Part shown: positions 1 to 8,694 of the stretch, one piece after another
How positions within the stretch are numbered: position 1 is the stretch's first letter
Layout of the letters: each line of letters begins with the position of its first letter
Assembly: GCA_945901065.1 (NCBI GenBank)
Contig: CAMDKI010000008.1
Coordinates: 1 to 64,000 of the forward strand
Source: Chitinophaga pinensis
Lineage (GTDB): Bacteria; Bacteroidota; Bacteroidia; Chitinophagales; CAIOSU01
Direction: 5' to 3'
DNA: 64,000 bases
Notes under the pieces: model-generated
What the model was told of the DNA's origin: nothing
What the model saw: only the letters and a program-made list of their open reading frames with translations
Database searches by the model: none
Made by a program: the position numbers and the translations under genes

Positions 1-3000
1 AAATCGGTAGCGGTTACGCGGTACAAACCGGCACATAGGCCTGTAATGGTAGCTGTAGTGCCGCCATTCGACCATAAATAACTATATGGGGTAGTTCCGC
101 CAGAAACGGTAACACTAGCTTGCCCGTTGCAAGTGCCAAAGCAGGTTACGTCTACTTTGCCCATAGTTAGGCCAAGGGCAGGCGGATTGGCAAGCGTTCT
201 GCTATTGGTAACTGTACAGCCGTTTGCATCCCTAGCTACTATTGAATACACCCCTGCTCCTAGGCCCGCTTGTGTGTTGCTGGTTGACACACTTGGAGTC
301 CATGTATAGGTATAGGGTGCTCCTGTTCCAAAAGGCGTTCCACCTGAAACCGAGATAGTTACACTGCCGTTGGTGCCGTTATTACATAACGGATTAACAC
401 CGCTAATGGTACTGGTAAGCGCAGTTGGAGCCGTAATGGTACCCGTTACGGTTATACCACAACCAGCGGCATCGTCAACGGTAATAGAATAAGGCCCAGC
501 AGCCAAACCCGTTCTAACCGAATCGGGAGTATTGGTTTGCGTGCCTGTGCTCCAAGTATAGGTAAACGGGGGCGTACCGCCAGAATTAGTAACCCATACT
601 TTACCATTGGTTAGGCCGTTGCAGGTAATATCACTATCGTTAACCGCAACCACGGCTGCATTTACCACATTAATAAAGCAAGGGAAGGTATCGCGCAATG
701 TGCCACCGGCATATGTTCCTTCCAAAATAACGGTTTTGCAGCCTAGGGTACTGTATAGTATGTTGGTTGGGTTGGTAGCTGTAGATGAGCTTGGCGTGCC
801 GCCTGGAAAAAACCACTGGCTAGTGGCTGGTGCTGGCACGTTACCGTCAAAGAAATTAACCGCCGTTCCGAGACAAATAATCGTATCACTTGAGCTGATG
901 CGAAGATCGGGCAACTCCGGATCGACAATGGTAAACGGTGTAAAAGTATTTTGGTTTGGTATGGTTACGGTGTTGGCCGCATTGTTTCGGGTGCTAGTTC
1001 CATTTGGCAATTGCCAAGCAGCAGTTCCAGGCAGCCAACGGTGAGCCTCTATCCTACTCTCAACTATAGCGTTTTGTGACAAGTTAAAGTCAACATCCCT
1101 GTAGGTGAAGGTCAATCTACCTATAGGATTTGTGGTAAAACCTGATTCTTCGGGAATCCAATAACGGTCCATTTCCCTTGAGTAGTTATTGGCTCCCAAT
1201 ATATTATTGATATTGGTAACCGAAGTAGGGAACGGCAAGTTATTTGGGGTAAGCGTATAGTCGGTAGGATAAGTAGCCAAGGCCAATTTGCCGCCCGCAC
1301 TGCCAGCAGTTTGTACTTCGAATGTAAAAGGGATATAGGTTCCGGTAGATCCTGCAAACGGATAGGTAAAAGTATTTCCTGCTGCGGCATTTCCAATAGC
1401 CCATTCAAACCTTCCGTAGCCCGATGCAGGCACGTTTTCACTTATCACATAACCGGTGGTCCTTACCAAATTGGCGGACACCGAGCTATTCATAGATAAC
1501 TTGAAGTTGTTAAGGCTCACTCTTCCATCGCTCAGCAAAAAGCGATTGTTTATGCCCACGCTGCCAGTCATGTTCCTATTTACGGTACCCACTATGGTAA
1601 GGTCGTAAAAAGACATGGTACCCGCGCCACTTTCCATATCCAAATTGAAACCTGTGTTGTGCAAGAAAATGTTCGAGCCTGTCGCAGCCGTTACAGTACC
1701 ATTCAACAGTGTCCAGTTTCTGGCTACCGAGATGGTATCAATCAAAGTTAGGGTTCCGCTGGGTTTGTCAATCGTTACGTTGGGCAAGAAACCACCAGTG
1801 CCATTTTGCTGTGGCAAGGTAAAGTAGTTGCTCGAAAACGTAGCGTTGCCGGCACCTTTAATAGTAATAGTGCCGGTACCGCCTGTTCCAAAACCATTAT
1901 TCATGGCATATACGCTACCCGTTACATCGGTTTGCCCGTTAATGAGCAACTGCCCCGAACCATTGGTAAACAAAGTATCACGTGCGGTTAGCGTTGCAGT
2001 AGGGCTCTTTATCGAGCCGGCTGAGCCAGTAGGCGCATGGTATGAAATGTTAGGGAGCGTATGGGCGTTGGTTATGACATTGGTACCGTTGGTGCTATTG
2101 AAACAAACAATGCCATTACCAGAAATAGTACCACTGTTGTAAGTCCACTGGGCGGCGTTACTTAGGTATTTCGCATCCAACGAGCGGGTACCGCAAAACG
2201 CAGGATAACTAGTTCTGGTTATTACCAAGTTGCCAGCGGCATTCAATCGCACTTCGGGCAAGGTACCTTCGCCTAACAATGCATTGCAATACATGGTTTG
2301 GGTGCCTGTGCCGCCTACGTTGAGCACAGCAGTTCCGCCACCGGTAGATCCAAGAGACATAACCACTACATCTCGTCGAGCTGTAATGGCGGGAGTCACA
2401 TTGGATAGTAGAGTTGGATTGTTTCCAACCCATAATACTGCAGAATCGGAGGTAAGGGTAGTATTAAAGGTTATGGATCCGCCCGAAACCCCAAAATTGG
2501 AGATAGTGTGGGCCGGTCCGTTAATAGTTGAATAAACTCCAGGAGCACCACAAAAAACCAAAATACCAGTTGATTTGGTTTTGATGACACCGCTTACATA
2601 GGTGTAGTTGCCAATGATATTGAATATACCCTCCACCTTTACCGTATCGGTTGCAGCTTTTTCTATTCTTAGGTTGGGAATAATGGCGCGGGTAAAGCTA
2701 TTGTCATCAATACAGCTTCCAGCAGGGGTACAACCGGCAGCGCCTGTGGTAGTAAAGCCATACAAGAATTGGGTGCCTGTGCCGTTAAGTACAAAAAGGG
2801 TAGTACCTATATTAATGTTACCCCCACCTTGGTGCCCTAAACAAACACATCCGCGCAAGTTTACCCTTCCACCATTGTAGAATATCCTTGAGCCCCCAGA
2901 ATTTGAAAAACAGCCTACTACTTCAATAGTATCGTTGGTTTGAAATGAAAATCCGCAAACGGGGGTTTGGCCTAACACCGAACTATAAGTAACGTTATGG

Positions 3001-3539
3001 AATGTAATAGCGCCATTAATTTGAAAATCAACTGCACAACTTACATCGTCAAAAAACACTACACTTCCATTATTAGCGTTAAATACACCCGTGCCCGACA
3101 ACGTAAATGGCCCTGTGTTTACTGTCATGGTGCCGGCAGTGGCGTTAAAAGTGCCGCCTGAAACCACCCACGGACCCGTGACGGTAATGCTGCCTGTTCC
3201 CCCATTAAAAGTACCACCAGCTTGGTTATACCCTACTGAAAGTGTTATTGAGTTGGTGGTGTTGGTTATGGCGCCAGTATATGCGGCTGTAATATTTATC
3301 TGCTGCAAAGTAAGAGCTGGTATATCTTGCGTGCAGTTTGCAGTGCCAGTGCCGTTAAATATTGCCACGTCGTTTGAGCCAGGCACGCCAACAGGGCTCC
3401 AGTTGGCGGCAGTGCTAAAATTGCCAGCTGCCCCATTCTTTACCCAAGTATAGTTGGCCGCGCTACAATAATCAACGAAAAGTAGGAAAATACTGAACAA
3501 AGCAAGGTGCTTTGCGTTTTTTAGCAATGTGCCCATCAT
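1..3539 (-). CDS. T9SS-type secreted repeat protein, C-terminus beyond window
   Basis: The frame is open from two tandem ATG codons (3537-3539 and 3534-3536) to the window edge, about 1,179 residues, and the end is missing. Residues 1-28 form a signal peptide (MMGTLLKNAKH, hydrophobic core, SAA). A long Gly/Thr/Asn-rich beta stretch follows to about residue 870; it opens with the W-x-AANW-P-GVPG-D pattern common in secreted beta-helix or adhesin-like proteins of Bacteroidota. A PKD-like domain lies at about 878-965 (CLGTAVNFFDG). Three SprB-type repeats of about 80 residues then start near 966, 1045 and 1130, each with a C-N/F-G motif, SGGTxPYxYxW and TDxxGC. Such proteins are exported by T9SS and displayed or released at the cell surface; the sorting domain would lie past the edge. 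Specific ligand unknown. Confidence 0.85.
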   Translation of the reverse strand, partial: MMGTLLKNAKHLALFSIFLLFVDYCSAANYTWVKNGAAGNFSTAANWSPVGVPGSNDVAIFNGTGTANCTQDIPALTLQQINITAAYTGAITNTTNSITLSVGYNQAGGTFNGGTGSITVTGPWVVSGGTFNATAGTMTVNTGPFTLSGTGVFNANNGSVVFFDDVSCAVDFQINGAITFHNVTYSSVLGQTPVCGFSFQTNDTIEVVGCFSNSGGSRIFYNGGRVNLRGCVCLGHQGGGNINIGTTLFVLNGTGTQFLYGFTTTGAAGCTPAGSCIDDNSFTRAIIPNLRIEKAATDTVKVEGIFNIIGNYTYVSGVIKTKSTGILVFCGAPGVYSTINGPAHTISNFGVSGGSITFNTTLTSDSAVLWVGNNPTLLSNVTPAITARRDVVVMSLGSTGGGTAVLNVGGTGTQTMYCNALLGEGTLPEVRLNAAGNLVITRTSYPAFCGTRSLDAKYLSNAAQWTYNSGTISGNGIVCFNSTNGTNVITNAHTLPNISYHAPTGSAGSIKSPTATLTARDTLFTNGSGQLLINGQTDVTGSVYAMNNGFGTGGTGTITIKGAGNATFSSNYFTLPQQNGTGGFLPNVTIDKPSGTLTLIDTISVARNWTLLNGTVTAATGSNIFLHNTGFNLDMESGAGTMSFYDLTIVGTVNRNMTGSVGINNRFLLSDGRVSLNNFKLSMNSSVSANLVRTTGYVISENVPASGYGRFEWAIGNAAAGNTFTYPFAGSTGTYIPFTFEVQTAGSAGGKLALATYPTDYTLTPNNLPFPTSVTNINNILGANNYSREMDRYWIPEESGFTTNPIGRLTFTYRDVDFNLSQNAIVESRIEAHRWLPGTAAWQLPNGTSTRNNAANTVTIPNQNTFTPFTIVDPELPDLRISSSDTIICLGTAVNFFDGNVPAPATSQWFFPGGTPSSSTATNPTNILYSTLGCKTVILEGTYAGGTLRDTFPCFINVVNAAVVAVNDSDITCNGLTNGKVWVTNSGGTPPFTYTWSTGTQTNTPDSVRTGLAAGPYSITVDDAAGCGITVTGTITAPTALTSTISGVNPLCNNGTNGSVTISVSGGTPFGTGAPYTYTWTPSVSTSNTQAGLGAGVYSIVARDANGCTVTNSRTLANPPALGLTMGKVDVTCFGTCNGQASVTVSGGTTPYSYLWSNGGTTATITGLCAGLYRVTATD

Positions 3540-4090
3540 GGTACGTTTTTTCGAAAAACCCGTAAAAATTAACAAATTAACTTGGAAGTTTTAGCTCCAA
3601 CTGCTGTTTTTAGCCTATCCCAAATTTGTTATTCCTCAATTATCAGCAAATAATACTGACGGGCACCAGTACTTTTCTTAAATTTTTTATCACTGAACAT
3701 TATAGTTTTATTCTAATTTATAGCTTTCGTAACGCTATATTTTTTTACCTAAAATCTATTTGCAATAGCAATATAGGGCATTTAAGGTTAAAAACAAACT
3801 GCCAAATCCAAACCCAGCGTCCATCGGACATACAATGCCAAAGGCAAAAATTTGAAATTTCTGTTTTCACTATTATTACAACGGAAAACCAAGCATAAAA
3901 ATTGCTTGAAACCGCTATAGCCAATGCTGTGCAAACTGTTAGAATCCTAGCACTTAAAAACTGGGCATATTAAGTTACGTAAGCGGCTGAAGGAACTATA
4001 GCGGTGTTTCTTGCAATGCAATATGCTTATGTGAGTCTAAATTATGATTATTTTTTGGTTCAAAGCCCATGCAGCACTATATTTTAGGCT
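3540..4090. other. Intergenic region without a convincing gene
   Basis: This AT-rich stretch of 551 bases lies between the last gene of the polysaccharide operon and the start of the secreted repeat protein. It should hold the promoter of the latter and the end of the operon transcript. The only clear structure is the inverted-repeat element at 3891-4028. A 90-codon frame on the + strand at 3626-3898 has skewed composition (Phe, Ile, Asn, Gln), no recognisable motif and no upstream signal, so it was not called. Confidence 0.6.
3891..4028. repeat. 138-bp element with long imperfect terminal inverted repeats (MITE-like)
   Basis: The left arm at 3891-3920 reads AAGCATA, a short A-rich gap, then ATTGCTTGAAACCGCTATAG. 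The right arm at 3996-4028, reverse-complemented, reads TAAGCATATTGCATTGC, then AAGAAACACCGCTATAG. The arms match over about 30 bases with a few small gaps, and the inner CCGCTATAG is perfect. The spacer is about 75 bases and non-coding. It sits 62 bases past the stop of the last polysaccharide gene. It could be a MITE-like mobile remnant or a large hairpin that ends or protects the operon transcript. No target-site duplication was established. Confidence 0.6.
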
Positions 4091-4981
4091 TTATAGCAAT
4101 TGGCGTTTCAATATAGCTAAACTGCGCCTCGTAAACAGTTCTCTTACATCCAACTTAACAGCCTTGGTAAAATATGCCCAAGCATCATTTTTTTGTTGGC
4201 TAAGCTGCAGGTGTAAGGCTATGTATGACAGCATGTGCGCCTCAATGCGCCCCAAATAATGACCATAAACAGCCATGAATTTATCATCGGCTTTTAGGCC
4301 CTGCATCAATAAATTTGTGCGGGTAAGCATGGCTTGCTCGTCAAAGTTGAGCACGCTGCGGCTATCATGGTTTATCATACAAGCCGTAATGGTATTGGAG
4401 TAGTGAAATTTGTACCTAGCAGCAAGGCGCAACCAAAGCAACCAATCTTCGGTACCCGAAAGGGTTCTGTTCTCGCTAAATAGCAAATCGTCAGCCAATA
4501 TTCCCTGCTTGATAAAAATACCAATACAGCTAATGATGTTGCCTCGGATTAATTGTTCATTAAAATTGCGCCAGTGTTTTTTGGTATCCAACAAATTGGC
4601 ATCAGTGTCACGGTATTCGTAGGCCAAATGAAACACCTCTGCTGTTGGGTTTGCTTTGAGCAGCTTTATAGCCTCTTCAAAATGATTAGGATAAAGCACA
4701 TCATCCGAGTCGATGAAAGTAACAAAATCGCCCTTGGCCCTAGCAATACCAAAATTGCGGGCCGCGCCGCGCTCTCCGTTCTCTTTGCGGTAGTAGGCAA
4801 TGCGTTTATCATCAATTGCCTTTACTACTGCTTCGGTATTATCCTTGCTACCATCGTCGGCAATAATAATTTCGAAATGCGGATACGTTTGCGCCAATAT
4901 CGACCTTATCGTTTTTTCTATAAACGTCTCCCGGTTGTAGGTGGGCACAATGATGCTAAACAGGATATCTTTATTGGGCAT
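4091..4981 (-). CDS. Family 2 glycosyltransferase (GT-A fold)
   Basis: This 296-residue protein has the GT2 N-terminal fold: SIIVPTYNR at 9-17, the nucleotide-binding ADDGS at 41-45, and a DxD-type metal site IDSDD at 90-94. A later TEDWLLWLRLA segment matches the ED-W region where the catalytic base usually lies. It should transfer a sugar from a nucleotide donor to the growing surface polysaccharide on the cytoplasmic face. The donor cannot be read from sequence. It is the last gene of the operon, and its ATG lies inside the end of the preceding gene (11-base overlap), which implies translational coupling. Confidence 0.9.
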   Translation of the reverse strand: MPNKDILFSIIVPTYNRETFIEKTIRSILAQTYPHFEIIIADDGSKDNTEAVVKAIDDKRIAYYRKENGERGAARNFGIARAKGDFVTFIDSDDVLYPNHFEEAIKLLKANPTAEVFHLAYEYRDTDANLLDTKKHWRNFNEQLIRGNIISCIGIFIKQGILADDLLFSENRTLSGTEDWLLWLRLAARYKFHYSNTITACMINHDSRSVLNFDEQAMLTRTNLLMQGLKADDKFMAVYGHYLGRIEAHMLSYIALHLQLSQQKNDAWAYFTKAVKLDVRELFTRRSLAILKRQLL

Positions 4982-5939
4982 GCGGAGCGTGTTTTATTTT
5001 ACCAATGCCCAAATTATTCTTCACCAAAGTCTTCAGCTTACCCAAAAGATACCCCTCGCCCAACGACTGTATAATCAATCGGTTGGTGTTGGCTATACGG
5101 CCGCGAGTGTATTCTTGTTCAATGTAGCTGTTTAGGTACTCCTGCAGCAACTTTGCTTCCTGCTCTTTTGGCCATGCCGCGTAGGCAGGGTAAAAAGCAT
5201 CTTCGGGATTGTGGTAAACCTTCAGTTGCTTCAGTTGAGCCAATAGCTTTCCATTGGGCAACGACCTAGCTATGCGCGATATTACCCTTCGGTAATCGTC
5301 GTACAAGCCAATGGGGTTTTTGCCTGTTTTGGCACTATCGTGCACCCTAAACCTTGACAAAGTTTTGCTGATTCGTTGCGATGGGACGTTAAAGAATATC
5401 CTCGCCCAAAAATCATAATCCATGAGGTAGTAAAAGCTCTCGTCAATATAGCCGAACGTTTCATGCAGTTCTCTTTTCCAGAAAACGGCTGGTTGATGTA
5501 TGGATACCCGCCTAAAAAAGTCAGCTGGCTCAAAGTTATTGATCCACAATTCGGTTCGTCCATCTGGGAAAAAGCTCTCCACATCGCCGTACACAATACC
5601 GGCCTTGGGGTTAGCCGCAAATGCATCAGCTATGGTTTGCAATACGCCTGGCTCATATACATCGTCGCTGTTTAGCCAAGCCACAATATCGCCAGTGGCC
5701 ATTTTCAGCCCTTTGTTTATGGCATCGCTCTGCCCTTTGTCTTTTTCGCTTACCCAATAGGTAATTTTCGAAGCATATTTTTTAATTACTTCAACAGTAT
5801 TATCGGTACTTCCACCATCAATAATAATATACTCAAGGTTGGCATAGCCTTGCCCAATGATGGAAAGTATGGTTTCCTCAATATAATGACCCTGATTGAA
5901 CGAGGGCGTGATAATGGATATTTTAGGTTGCGCGCTCAA
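4971..5939 (-). CDS. Family 2 glycosyltransferase (GT-A fold)
   Basis: This 322-residue GT2 enzyme has IITPSFNQG at 9-17, IDGGSTDNT at 40-48 and the DxD-type NSDD at 90-93. KDKGQSDAINKG at 66-77 is typical of the WcaA/RfbC-like subgroup, which often decorates O-antigen or capsule. The last 80 or so residues are basic and helical, without a clear membrane span. It overlaps the next gene by 11 bases and starts 2 bases after the sulfotransferase-like gene stops, so it is part of the same transcript. The sugar donor and acceptor are unknown. Confidence 0.9.
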   Translation of the reverse strand: MSAQPKISIITPSFNQGHYIEETILSIIGQGYANLEYIIIDGGSTDNTVEVIKKYASKITYWVSEKDKGQSDAINKGLKMATGDIVAWLNSDDVYEPGVLQTIADAFAANPKAGIVYGDVESFFPDGRTELWINNFEPADFFRRVSIHQPAVFWKRELHETFGYIDESFYYLMDYDFWARIFFNVPSQRISKTLSRFRVHDSAKTGKNPIGLYDDYRRVISRIARSLPNGKLLAQLKQLKVYHNPEDAFYPAYAAWPKEQEAKLLQEYLNSYIEQEYTRGRIANTNRLIIQSLGEGYLLGKLKTLVKNNLGIGKIKHAPHAQ

Positions 5940-5941
5940 GG

Positions 5942-6556
5942 TTAAAACTTGTAATCGAATAAGTCGATATCCTCTTTGAAATGCACCGCAACCAACTCGC
6001 GCGTTTCGGGCGTGTAATAGTCTTGGTAATGCTTGTGACTGCTCTTATTAGAGTGAGGCAAAACGGCATCGATGCCTATATGCTTGGTTATATGCTTAAA
6101 GCCGCTTTCTATTGCTTCCATTTTGCCAATGTAATCTACCAAGCAGTTGCCTTGGGCATCGTACATAAAGTTCTTTTGCAACCTTACCTCATGGTTTACC
6201 CGCCAAAGAATATACTCTTCAAAGCTCATGGCCATGGTCATGGCATGCTGGTGGTGGTCTTTTTGCTGACGGGCATAATGGTAAAGAGACACTTGCCAAT
6301 CCCACGGATTACGCACGAATGAAAACTTGTAATACTTATCAAAATACTTGGGAGCTAACTTAGCTTGCAGTTGAGGAGCCGAAATGTGATCAGGAAAATC
6401 GCTGCTTTGGGGCAATAGGTGTAGCTTCTGCCTTATCCAGTTAGGATAACTTTCTTTTGGCGGAATGGTGTATACCTGCAATGCCTCTCGTACACTGGTA
6501 CCCGCAACTTTGTAGTTGTGTATAAAAATGAATTGGTAGCCGTGCGATATAACCAT
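5942..6556 (-). CDS. Sulfotransferase-like protein
   Basis: I chose the ATG at 6554-6556 (204 residues). The frame can be extended to a TTG at 6595, but the extra 13 residues look unstructured. The protein shows the two PAPS-binding hallmarks of the sulfotransferase-2 superfamily: a 5'-phosphosulfate loop FIHNYKVAGTSV at 11-22, with Lys16 and Gly-Thr-Ser, and a 3'-phosphate motif FVRNPWDWQVSLYHY starting near 80. Known members move sulfate from PAPS to sugar hydroxyls. Within a glycan operon the likely target is the surface polysaccharide or its precursor. No PAPS synthesis genes are in the window. It might instead modify a lipid or another small acceptor. Confidence 0.75.
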   Translation of the reverse strand: MVISHGYQFIFIHNYKVAGTSVREALQVYTIPPKESYPNWIRQKLHLLPQSSDFPDHISAPQLQAKLAPKYFDKYYKFSFVRNPWDWQVSLYHYARQQKDHHQHAMTMAMSFEEYILWRVNHEVRLQKNFMYDAQGNCLVDYIGKMEAIESGFKHITKHIGIDAVLPHSNKSSHKHYQDYYTPETRELVAVHFKEDIDLFDYKF

Positions 6557-6620
6557 ACAAGTTTTTGTTTTGTAAAAATAAAGAAAGGCAGTCAACTTTG
6601 GCCCTTGTTGGGTAAATGCT

Positions 6621-7868
6621 CTAAATTAATTGCTTGAACAGGGCAACATAACGGTTTGCTTGTACATCTTGGTTATATTTTTCAAAGGCCTTCTGTCTTA
6701 TGATGTCTTTATCAAACACCTCCGCTCCTAGTAAAAATCTTTCCATTGCCTTGCTCAGTGCTTCGGCATTTATCTCGGTTACCAAATAACCGTTTTGCCC
6801 ATCTTCTATCATATCCTTAATGCCGCCCAACGCAAAACCGATAACAGGCGTACCAGTCATAAGCGACTCCATAACGGTATTAGGTAAATTATCTTCCAAC
6901 GATGGTATCACAAACACATCGGCGGCAGCATATACCATGCTCATCAACAATTCATCGTTTATTACGCCTAGTCTTTTCACTGCAAAATCATCCCAAGTTT
7001 CGCTAGTACTTTCGTTGCCTATTTGAACCAGCATCACCTGTTCTCTATTGGTTAAGCCCTTAATGGCATCCACCAAAATTGCGTATCCTTTTCTATGGTT
7101 GTGCACATTGTCGGCCACAAAAAGAATTATCTTTTTATCAACTGGCAACCCTAGCATTTCCCTACAATGTTGTTTGCTCTTTGGGCTAAAAACTTCCGCG
7201 TCTAATGAATTGGGTATGTGATAATGAGGCCTGCTGCCCAAAAGCATGCTTTTTTGCGAATTTTCTTGCATCCATCGCGATAATGTTACGATGCTCAGTT
7301 TGTTAAAACCCTTTAGCGCTTTTAGTTTCGTAGCAAATATTTTTGCAGAATATTCAGGGTCAATCGTTCCTGATAATTGGGGGCACACCTGGCACGATGC
7401 CGTGAATTTGTTACAAGAACCTGCATAATGGCAACCTCCCGTAAATGGGTTCATATCGTGTAGCACCCATACTACAGGTTTATCGATATTCCGGAAAAAC
7501 GACTGATAGTCAAGAAAACTATTTACCCAATGCAATACAATAATGTCTGCTTGCTTTGCTATTTCCAGATTATGGATTCGGTATGGCGACCCTGCCTCTG
7601 AAAACATTTCGAAATGCTTTGGCCTACCCGCTAAATGCTTTGAGTGCTTTTGAAAAACTATTCGCTCCTTTATGCGCAAACCAACACGCTGTATGGTAGA
7701 TGGAGAAGCCTCATCCATATACCCAAATTCATTTTTATCTCGCTTAGTATTGCCATGAAGGAACAAAAAACTTGAATGGATACCGAGTTTCAACAACCCT
7801 TTGTGCAGCCTATAACCAGCTTTGGTAGCCCCGCCTGTAGGATATGTTGAAATATGCAGAATTTTCAT
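6621..7868 (-). CDS. Family 4 glycosyltransferase (GT-B fold)
   Basis: This 415-residue protein opens with MKILHISTYPTGGATKAGYR, the glycine-rich N-terminal loop of GT4 enzymes. Near 320-336 it carries FVIPSLEDNLPNTVMESL, the EX7E-type motif that binds the nucleotide-sugar donor, followed by GTPVIGFALGGIKDMI. Length and layout fit a retaining GT-B transferase of the capsule/O-antigen type (WcfI/WcaC-like). A cysteine-rich stretch around residues 145-165 (GGCHYAGSCNKF, SCQVCPQL) is usual in this subgroup. It belongs to the operon and is separated from its neighbours by short gaps (37 and 64 bases). Donor unknown. Confidence 0.9.
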   Translation of the reverse strand: MKILHISTYPTGGATKAGYRLHKGLLKLGIHSSFLFLHGNTKRDKNEFGYMDEASPSTIQRVGLRIKERIVFQKHSKHLAGRPKHFEMFSEAGSPYRIHNLEIAKQADIIVLHWVNSFLDYQSFFRNIDKPVVWVLHDMNPFTGGCHYAGSCNKFTASCQVCPQLSGTIDPEYSAKIFATKLKALKGFNKLSIVTLSRWMQENSQKSMLLGSRPHYHIPNSLDAEVFSPKSKQHCREMLGLPVDKKIILFVADNVHNHRKGYAILVDAIKGLTNREQVMLVQIGNESTSETWDDFAVKRLGVINDELLMSMVYAAADVFVIPSLEDNLPNTVMESLMTGTPVIGFALGGIKDMIEDGQNGYLVTEINAEALSKAMERFLLGAEVFDKDIIRQKAFEKYNQDVQANRYVALFKQLI

Positions 7869-7905
7869 GCAAGTTGAGGTTATAGGTATCTATAGTTGGT
7901 TGTGC

Positions 7906-8694
7906 CTATGCACGATAGGCAAATATGTTAAGCTGCAAATCCATTCCAGCTTCTACCTTATGCTCAATAAAAGGGGCTCTGAGTAAATAGAGGCTTTGGA
8001 TAAAGTATTTGAAACCTGCCCTAGTTAAAATATCCAGCAATTCGTTGAGCCGCTGAGGTTGACCTTGGAAAGAATGATACTCGATAAAAGCGTTTTTTAC
8101 ATGATGAAGTGAAGATTCGGCTTCTTTAATTACCTCCAGTTCCGCTCCCTCGATATCTAGTTTTAGTAAATCAATAGGTCGGTTTATGATACTAGAAAGT
8201 GTAAAGGTTTCAACTTGAACACCACCTGCTTTATCCAGGTGCCCACCATCGGCACCATCCGAAGAAAAGCTAAGCGTACCCGCCTCTTTCCACAATGCCT
8301 TATTCACTGCTTTTATATCTTTATACCCAAGGCTACTGAAGTTTTCAGTCAAAATTTTATAAATCTTTGGATCTGCTTCTATGGCCAAAATTTCGCTATT
8401 AGGGTATAACCTTTTCAAATAAATACTGGCCAACCCAATGTTTGCCCCTCCATCAATAATAATTGGCTTGGCACTATCGGCGCTAAACTTGAATATCTCT
8501 GACTTGAAAATATCATAATACATATTGTGGAACGACAATGAGTCGGTATAGCAGATGGAAGCCCCCAATATACTCGAATGCCCAACTTGGAATCGAGATA
8601 AACTTTTGATGCGCTGCAACTCCCTGTATTCGGCAGAAATAAACTTTTTTGCTAAATGTTGGGCGTTCTGGTTAAAATTTGAGAGTATGCTCAT
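7906..8694 (-). CDS. FkbM-family SAM-dependent methyltransferase
   Basis: This 262-residue protein has the class I SAM-binding motif IIDGGANIGLASIYLK near residues 78-93, AIEADPKIY about 22 residues later, and LLKLDIEGAELEVI near 175-188. These are the three signature blocks of FkbM methyltransferases. In polysaccharide clusters such enzymes usually O-methylate a sugar hydroxyl. The ATG overlaps the stop of the upstream glycosyltransferase as ATGA (8691-8694), so the two are translated together and may act on the same residue. Confidence 0.88.
   Translation of the reverse strand: MSILSNFNQNAQHLAKKFISAEYRELQRIKSLSRFQVGHSSILGASICYTDSLSFHNMYYDIFKSEIFKFSADSAKPIIIDGGANIGLASIYLKRLYPNSEILAIEADPKIYKILTENFSSLGYKDIKAVNKALWKEAGTLSFSSDGADGGHLDKAGGVQVETFTLSSIINRPIDLLKLDIEGAELEVIKEAESSLHHVKNAFIEYHSFQGQPQRLNELLDILTRAGFKYFIQSLYLLRAPFIEHKVEAGMDLQLNIFAYRA

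Noticed and set aside
607-1044. Long antisense frame (and others at 1615-2142, 2230-2535, 3091-3453) opposite the secreted repeat protein
   Set aside because: They lie antisense to a continuous coding frame and reflect its biased codon use; no domain or start signal supports them.
3626-3898. 90-codon open frame on + strand in the intergenic region
   Set aside because: Skewed low-complexity composition, no motif, no start signal, and it overlaps the edge of the inverted-repeat element; most likely chance in AT-rich DNA.
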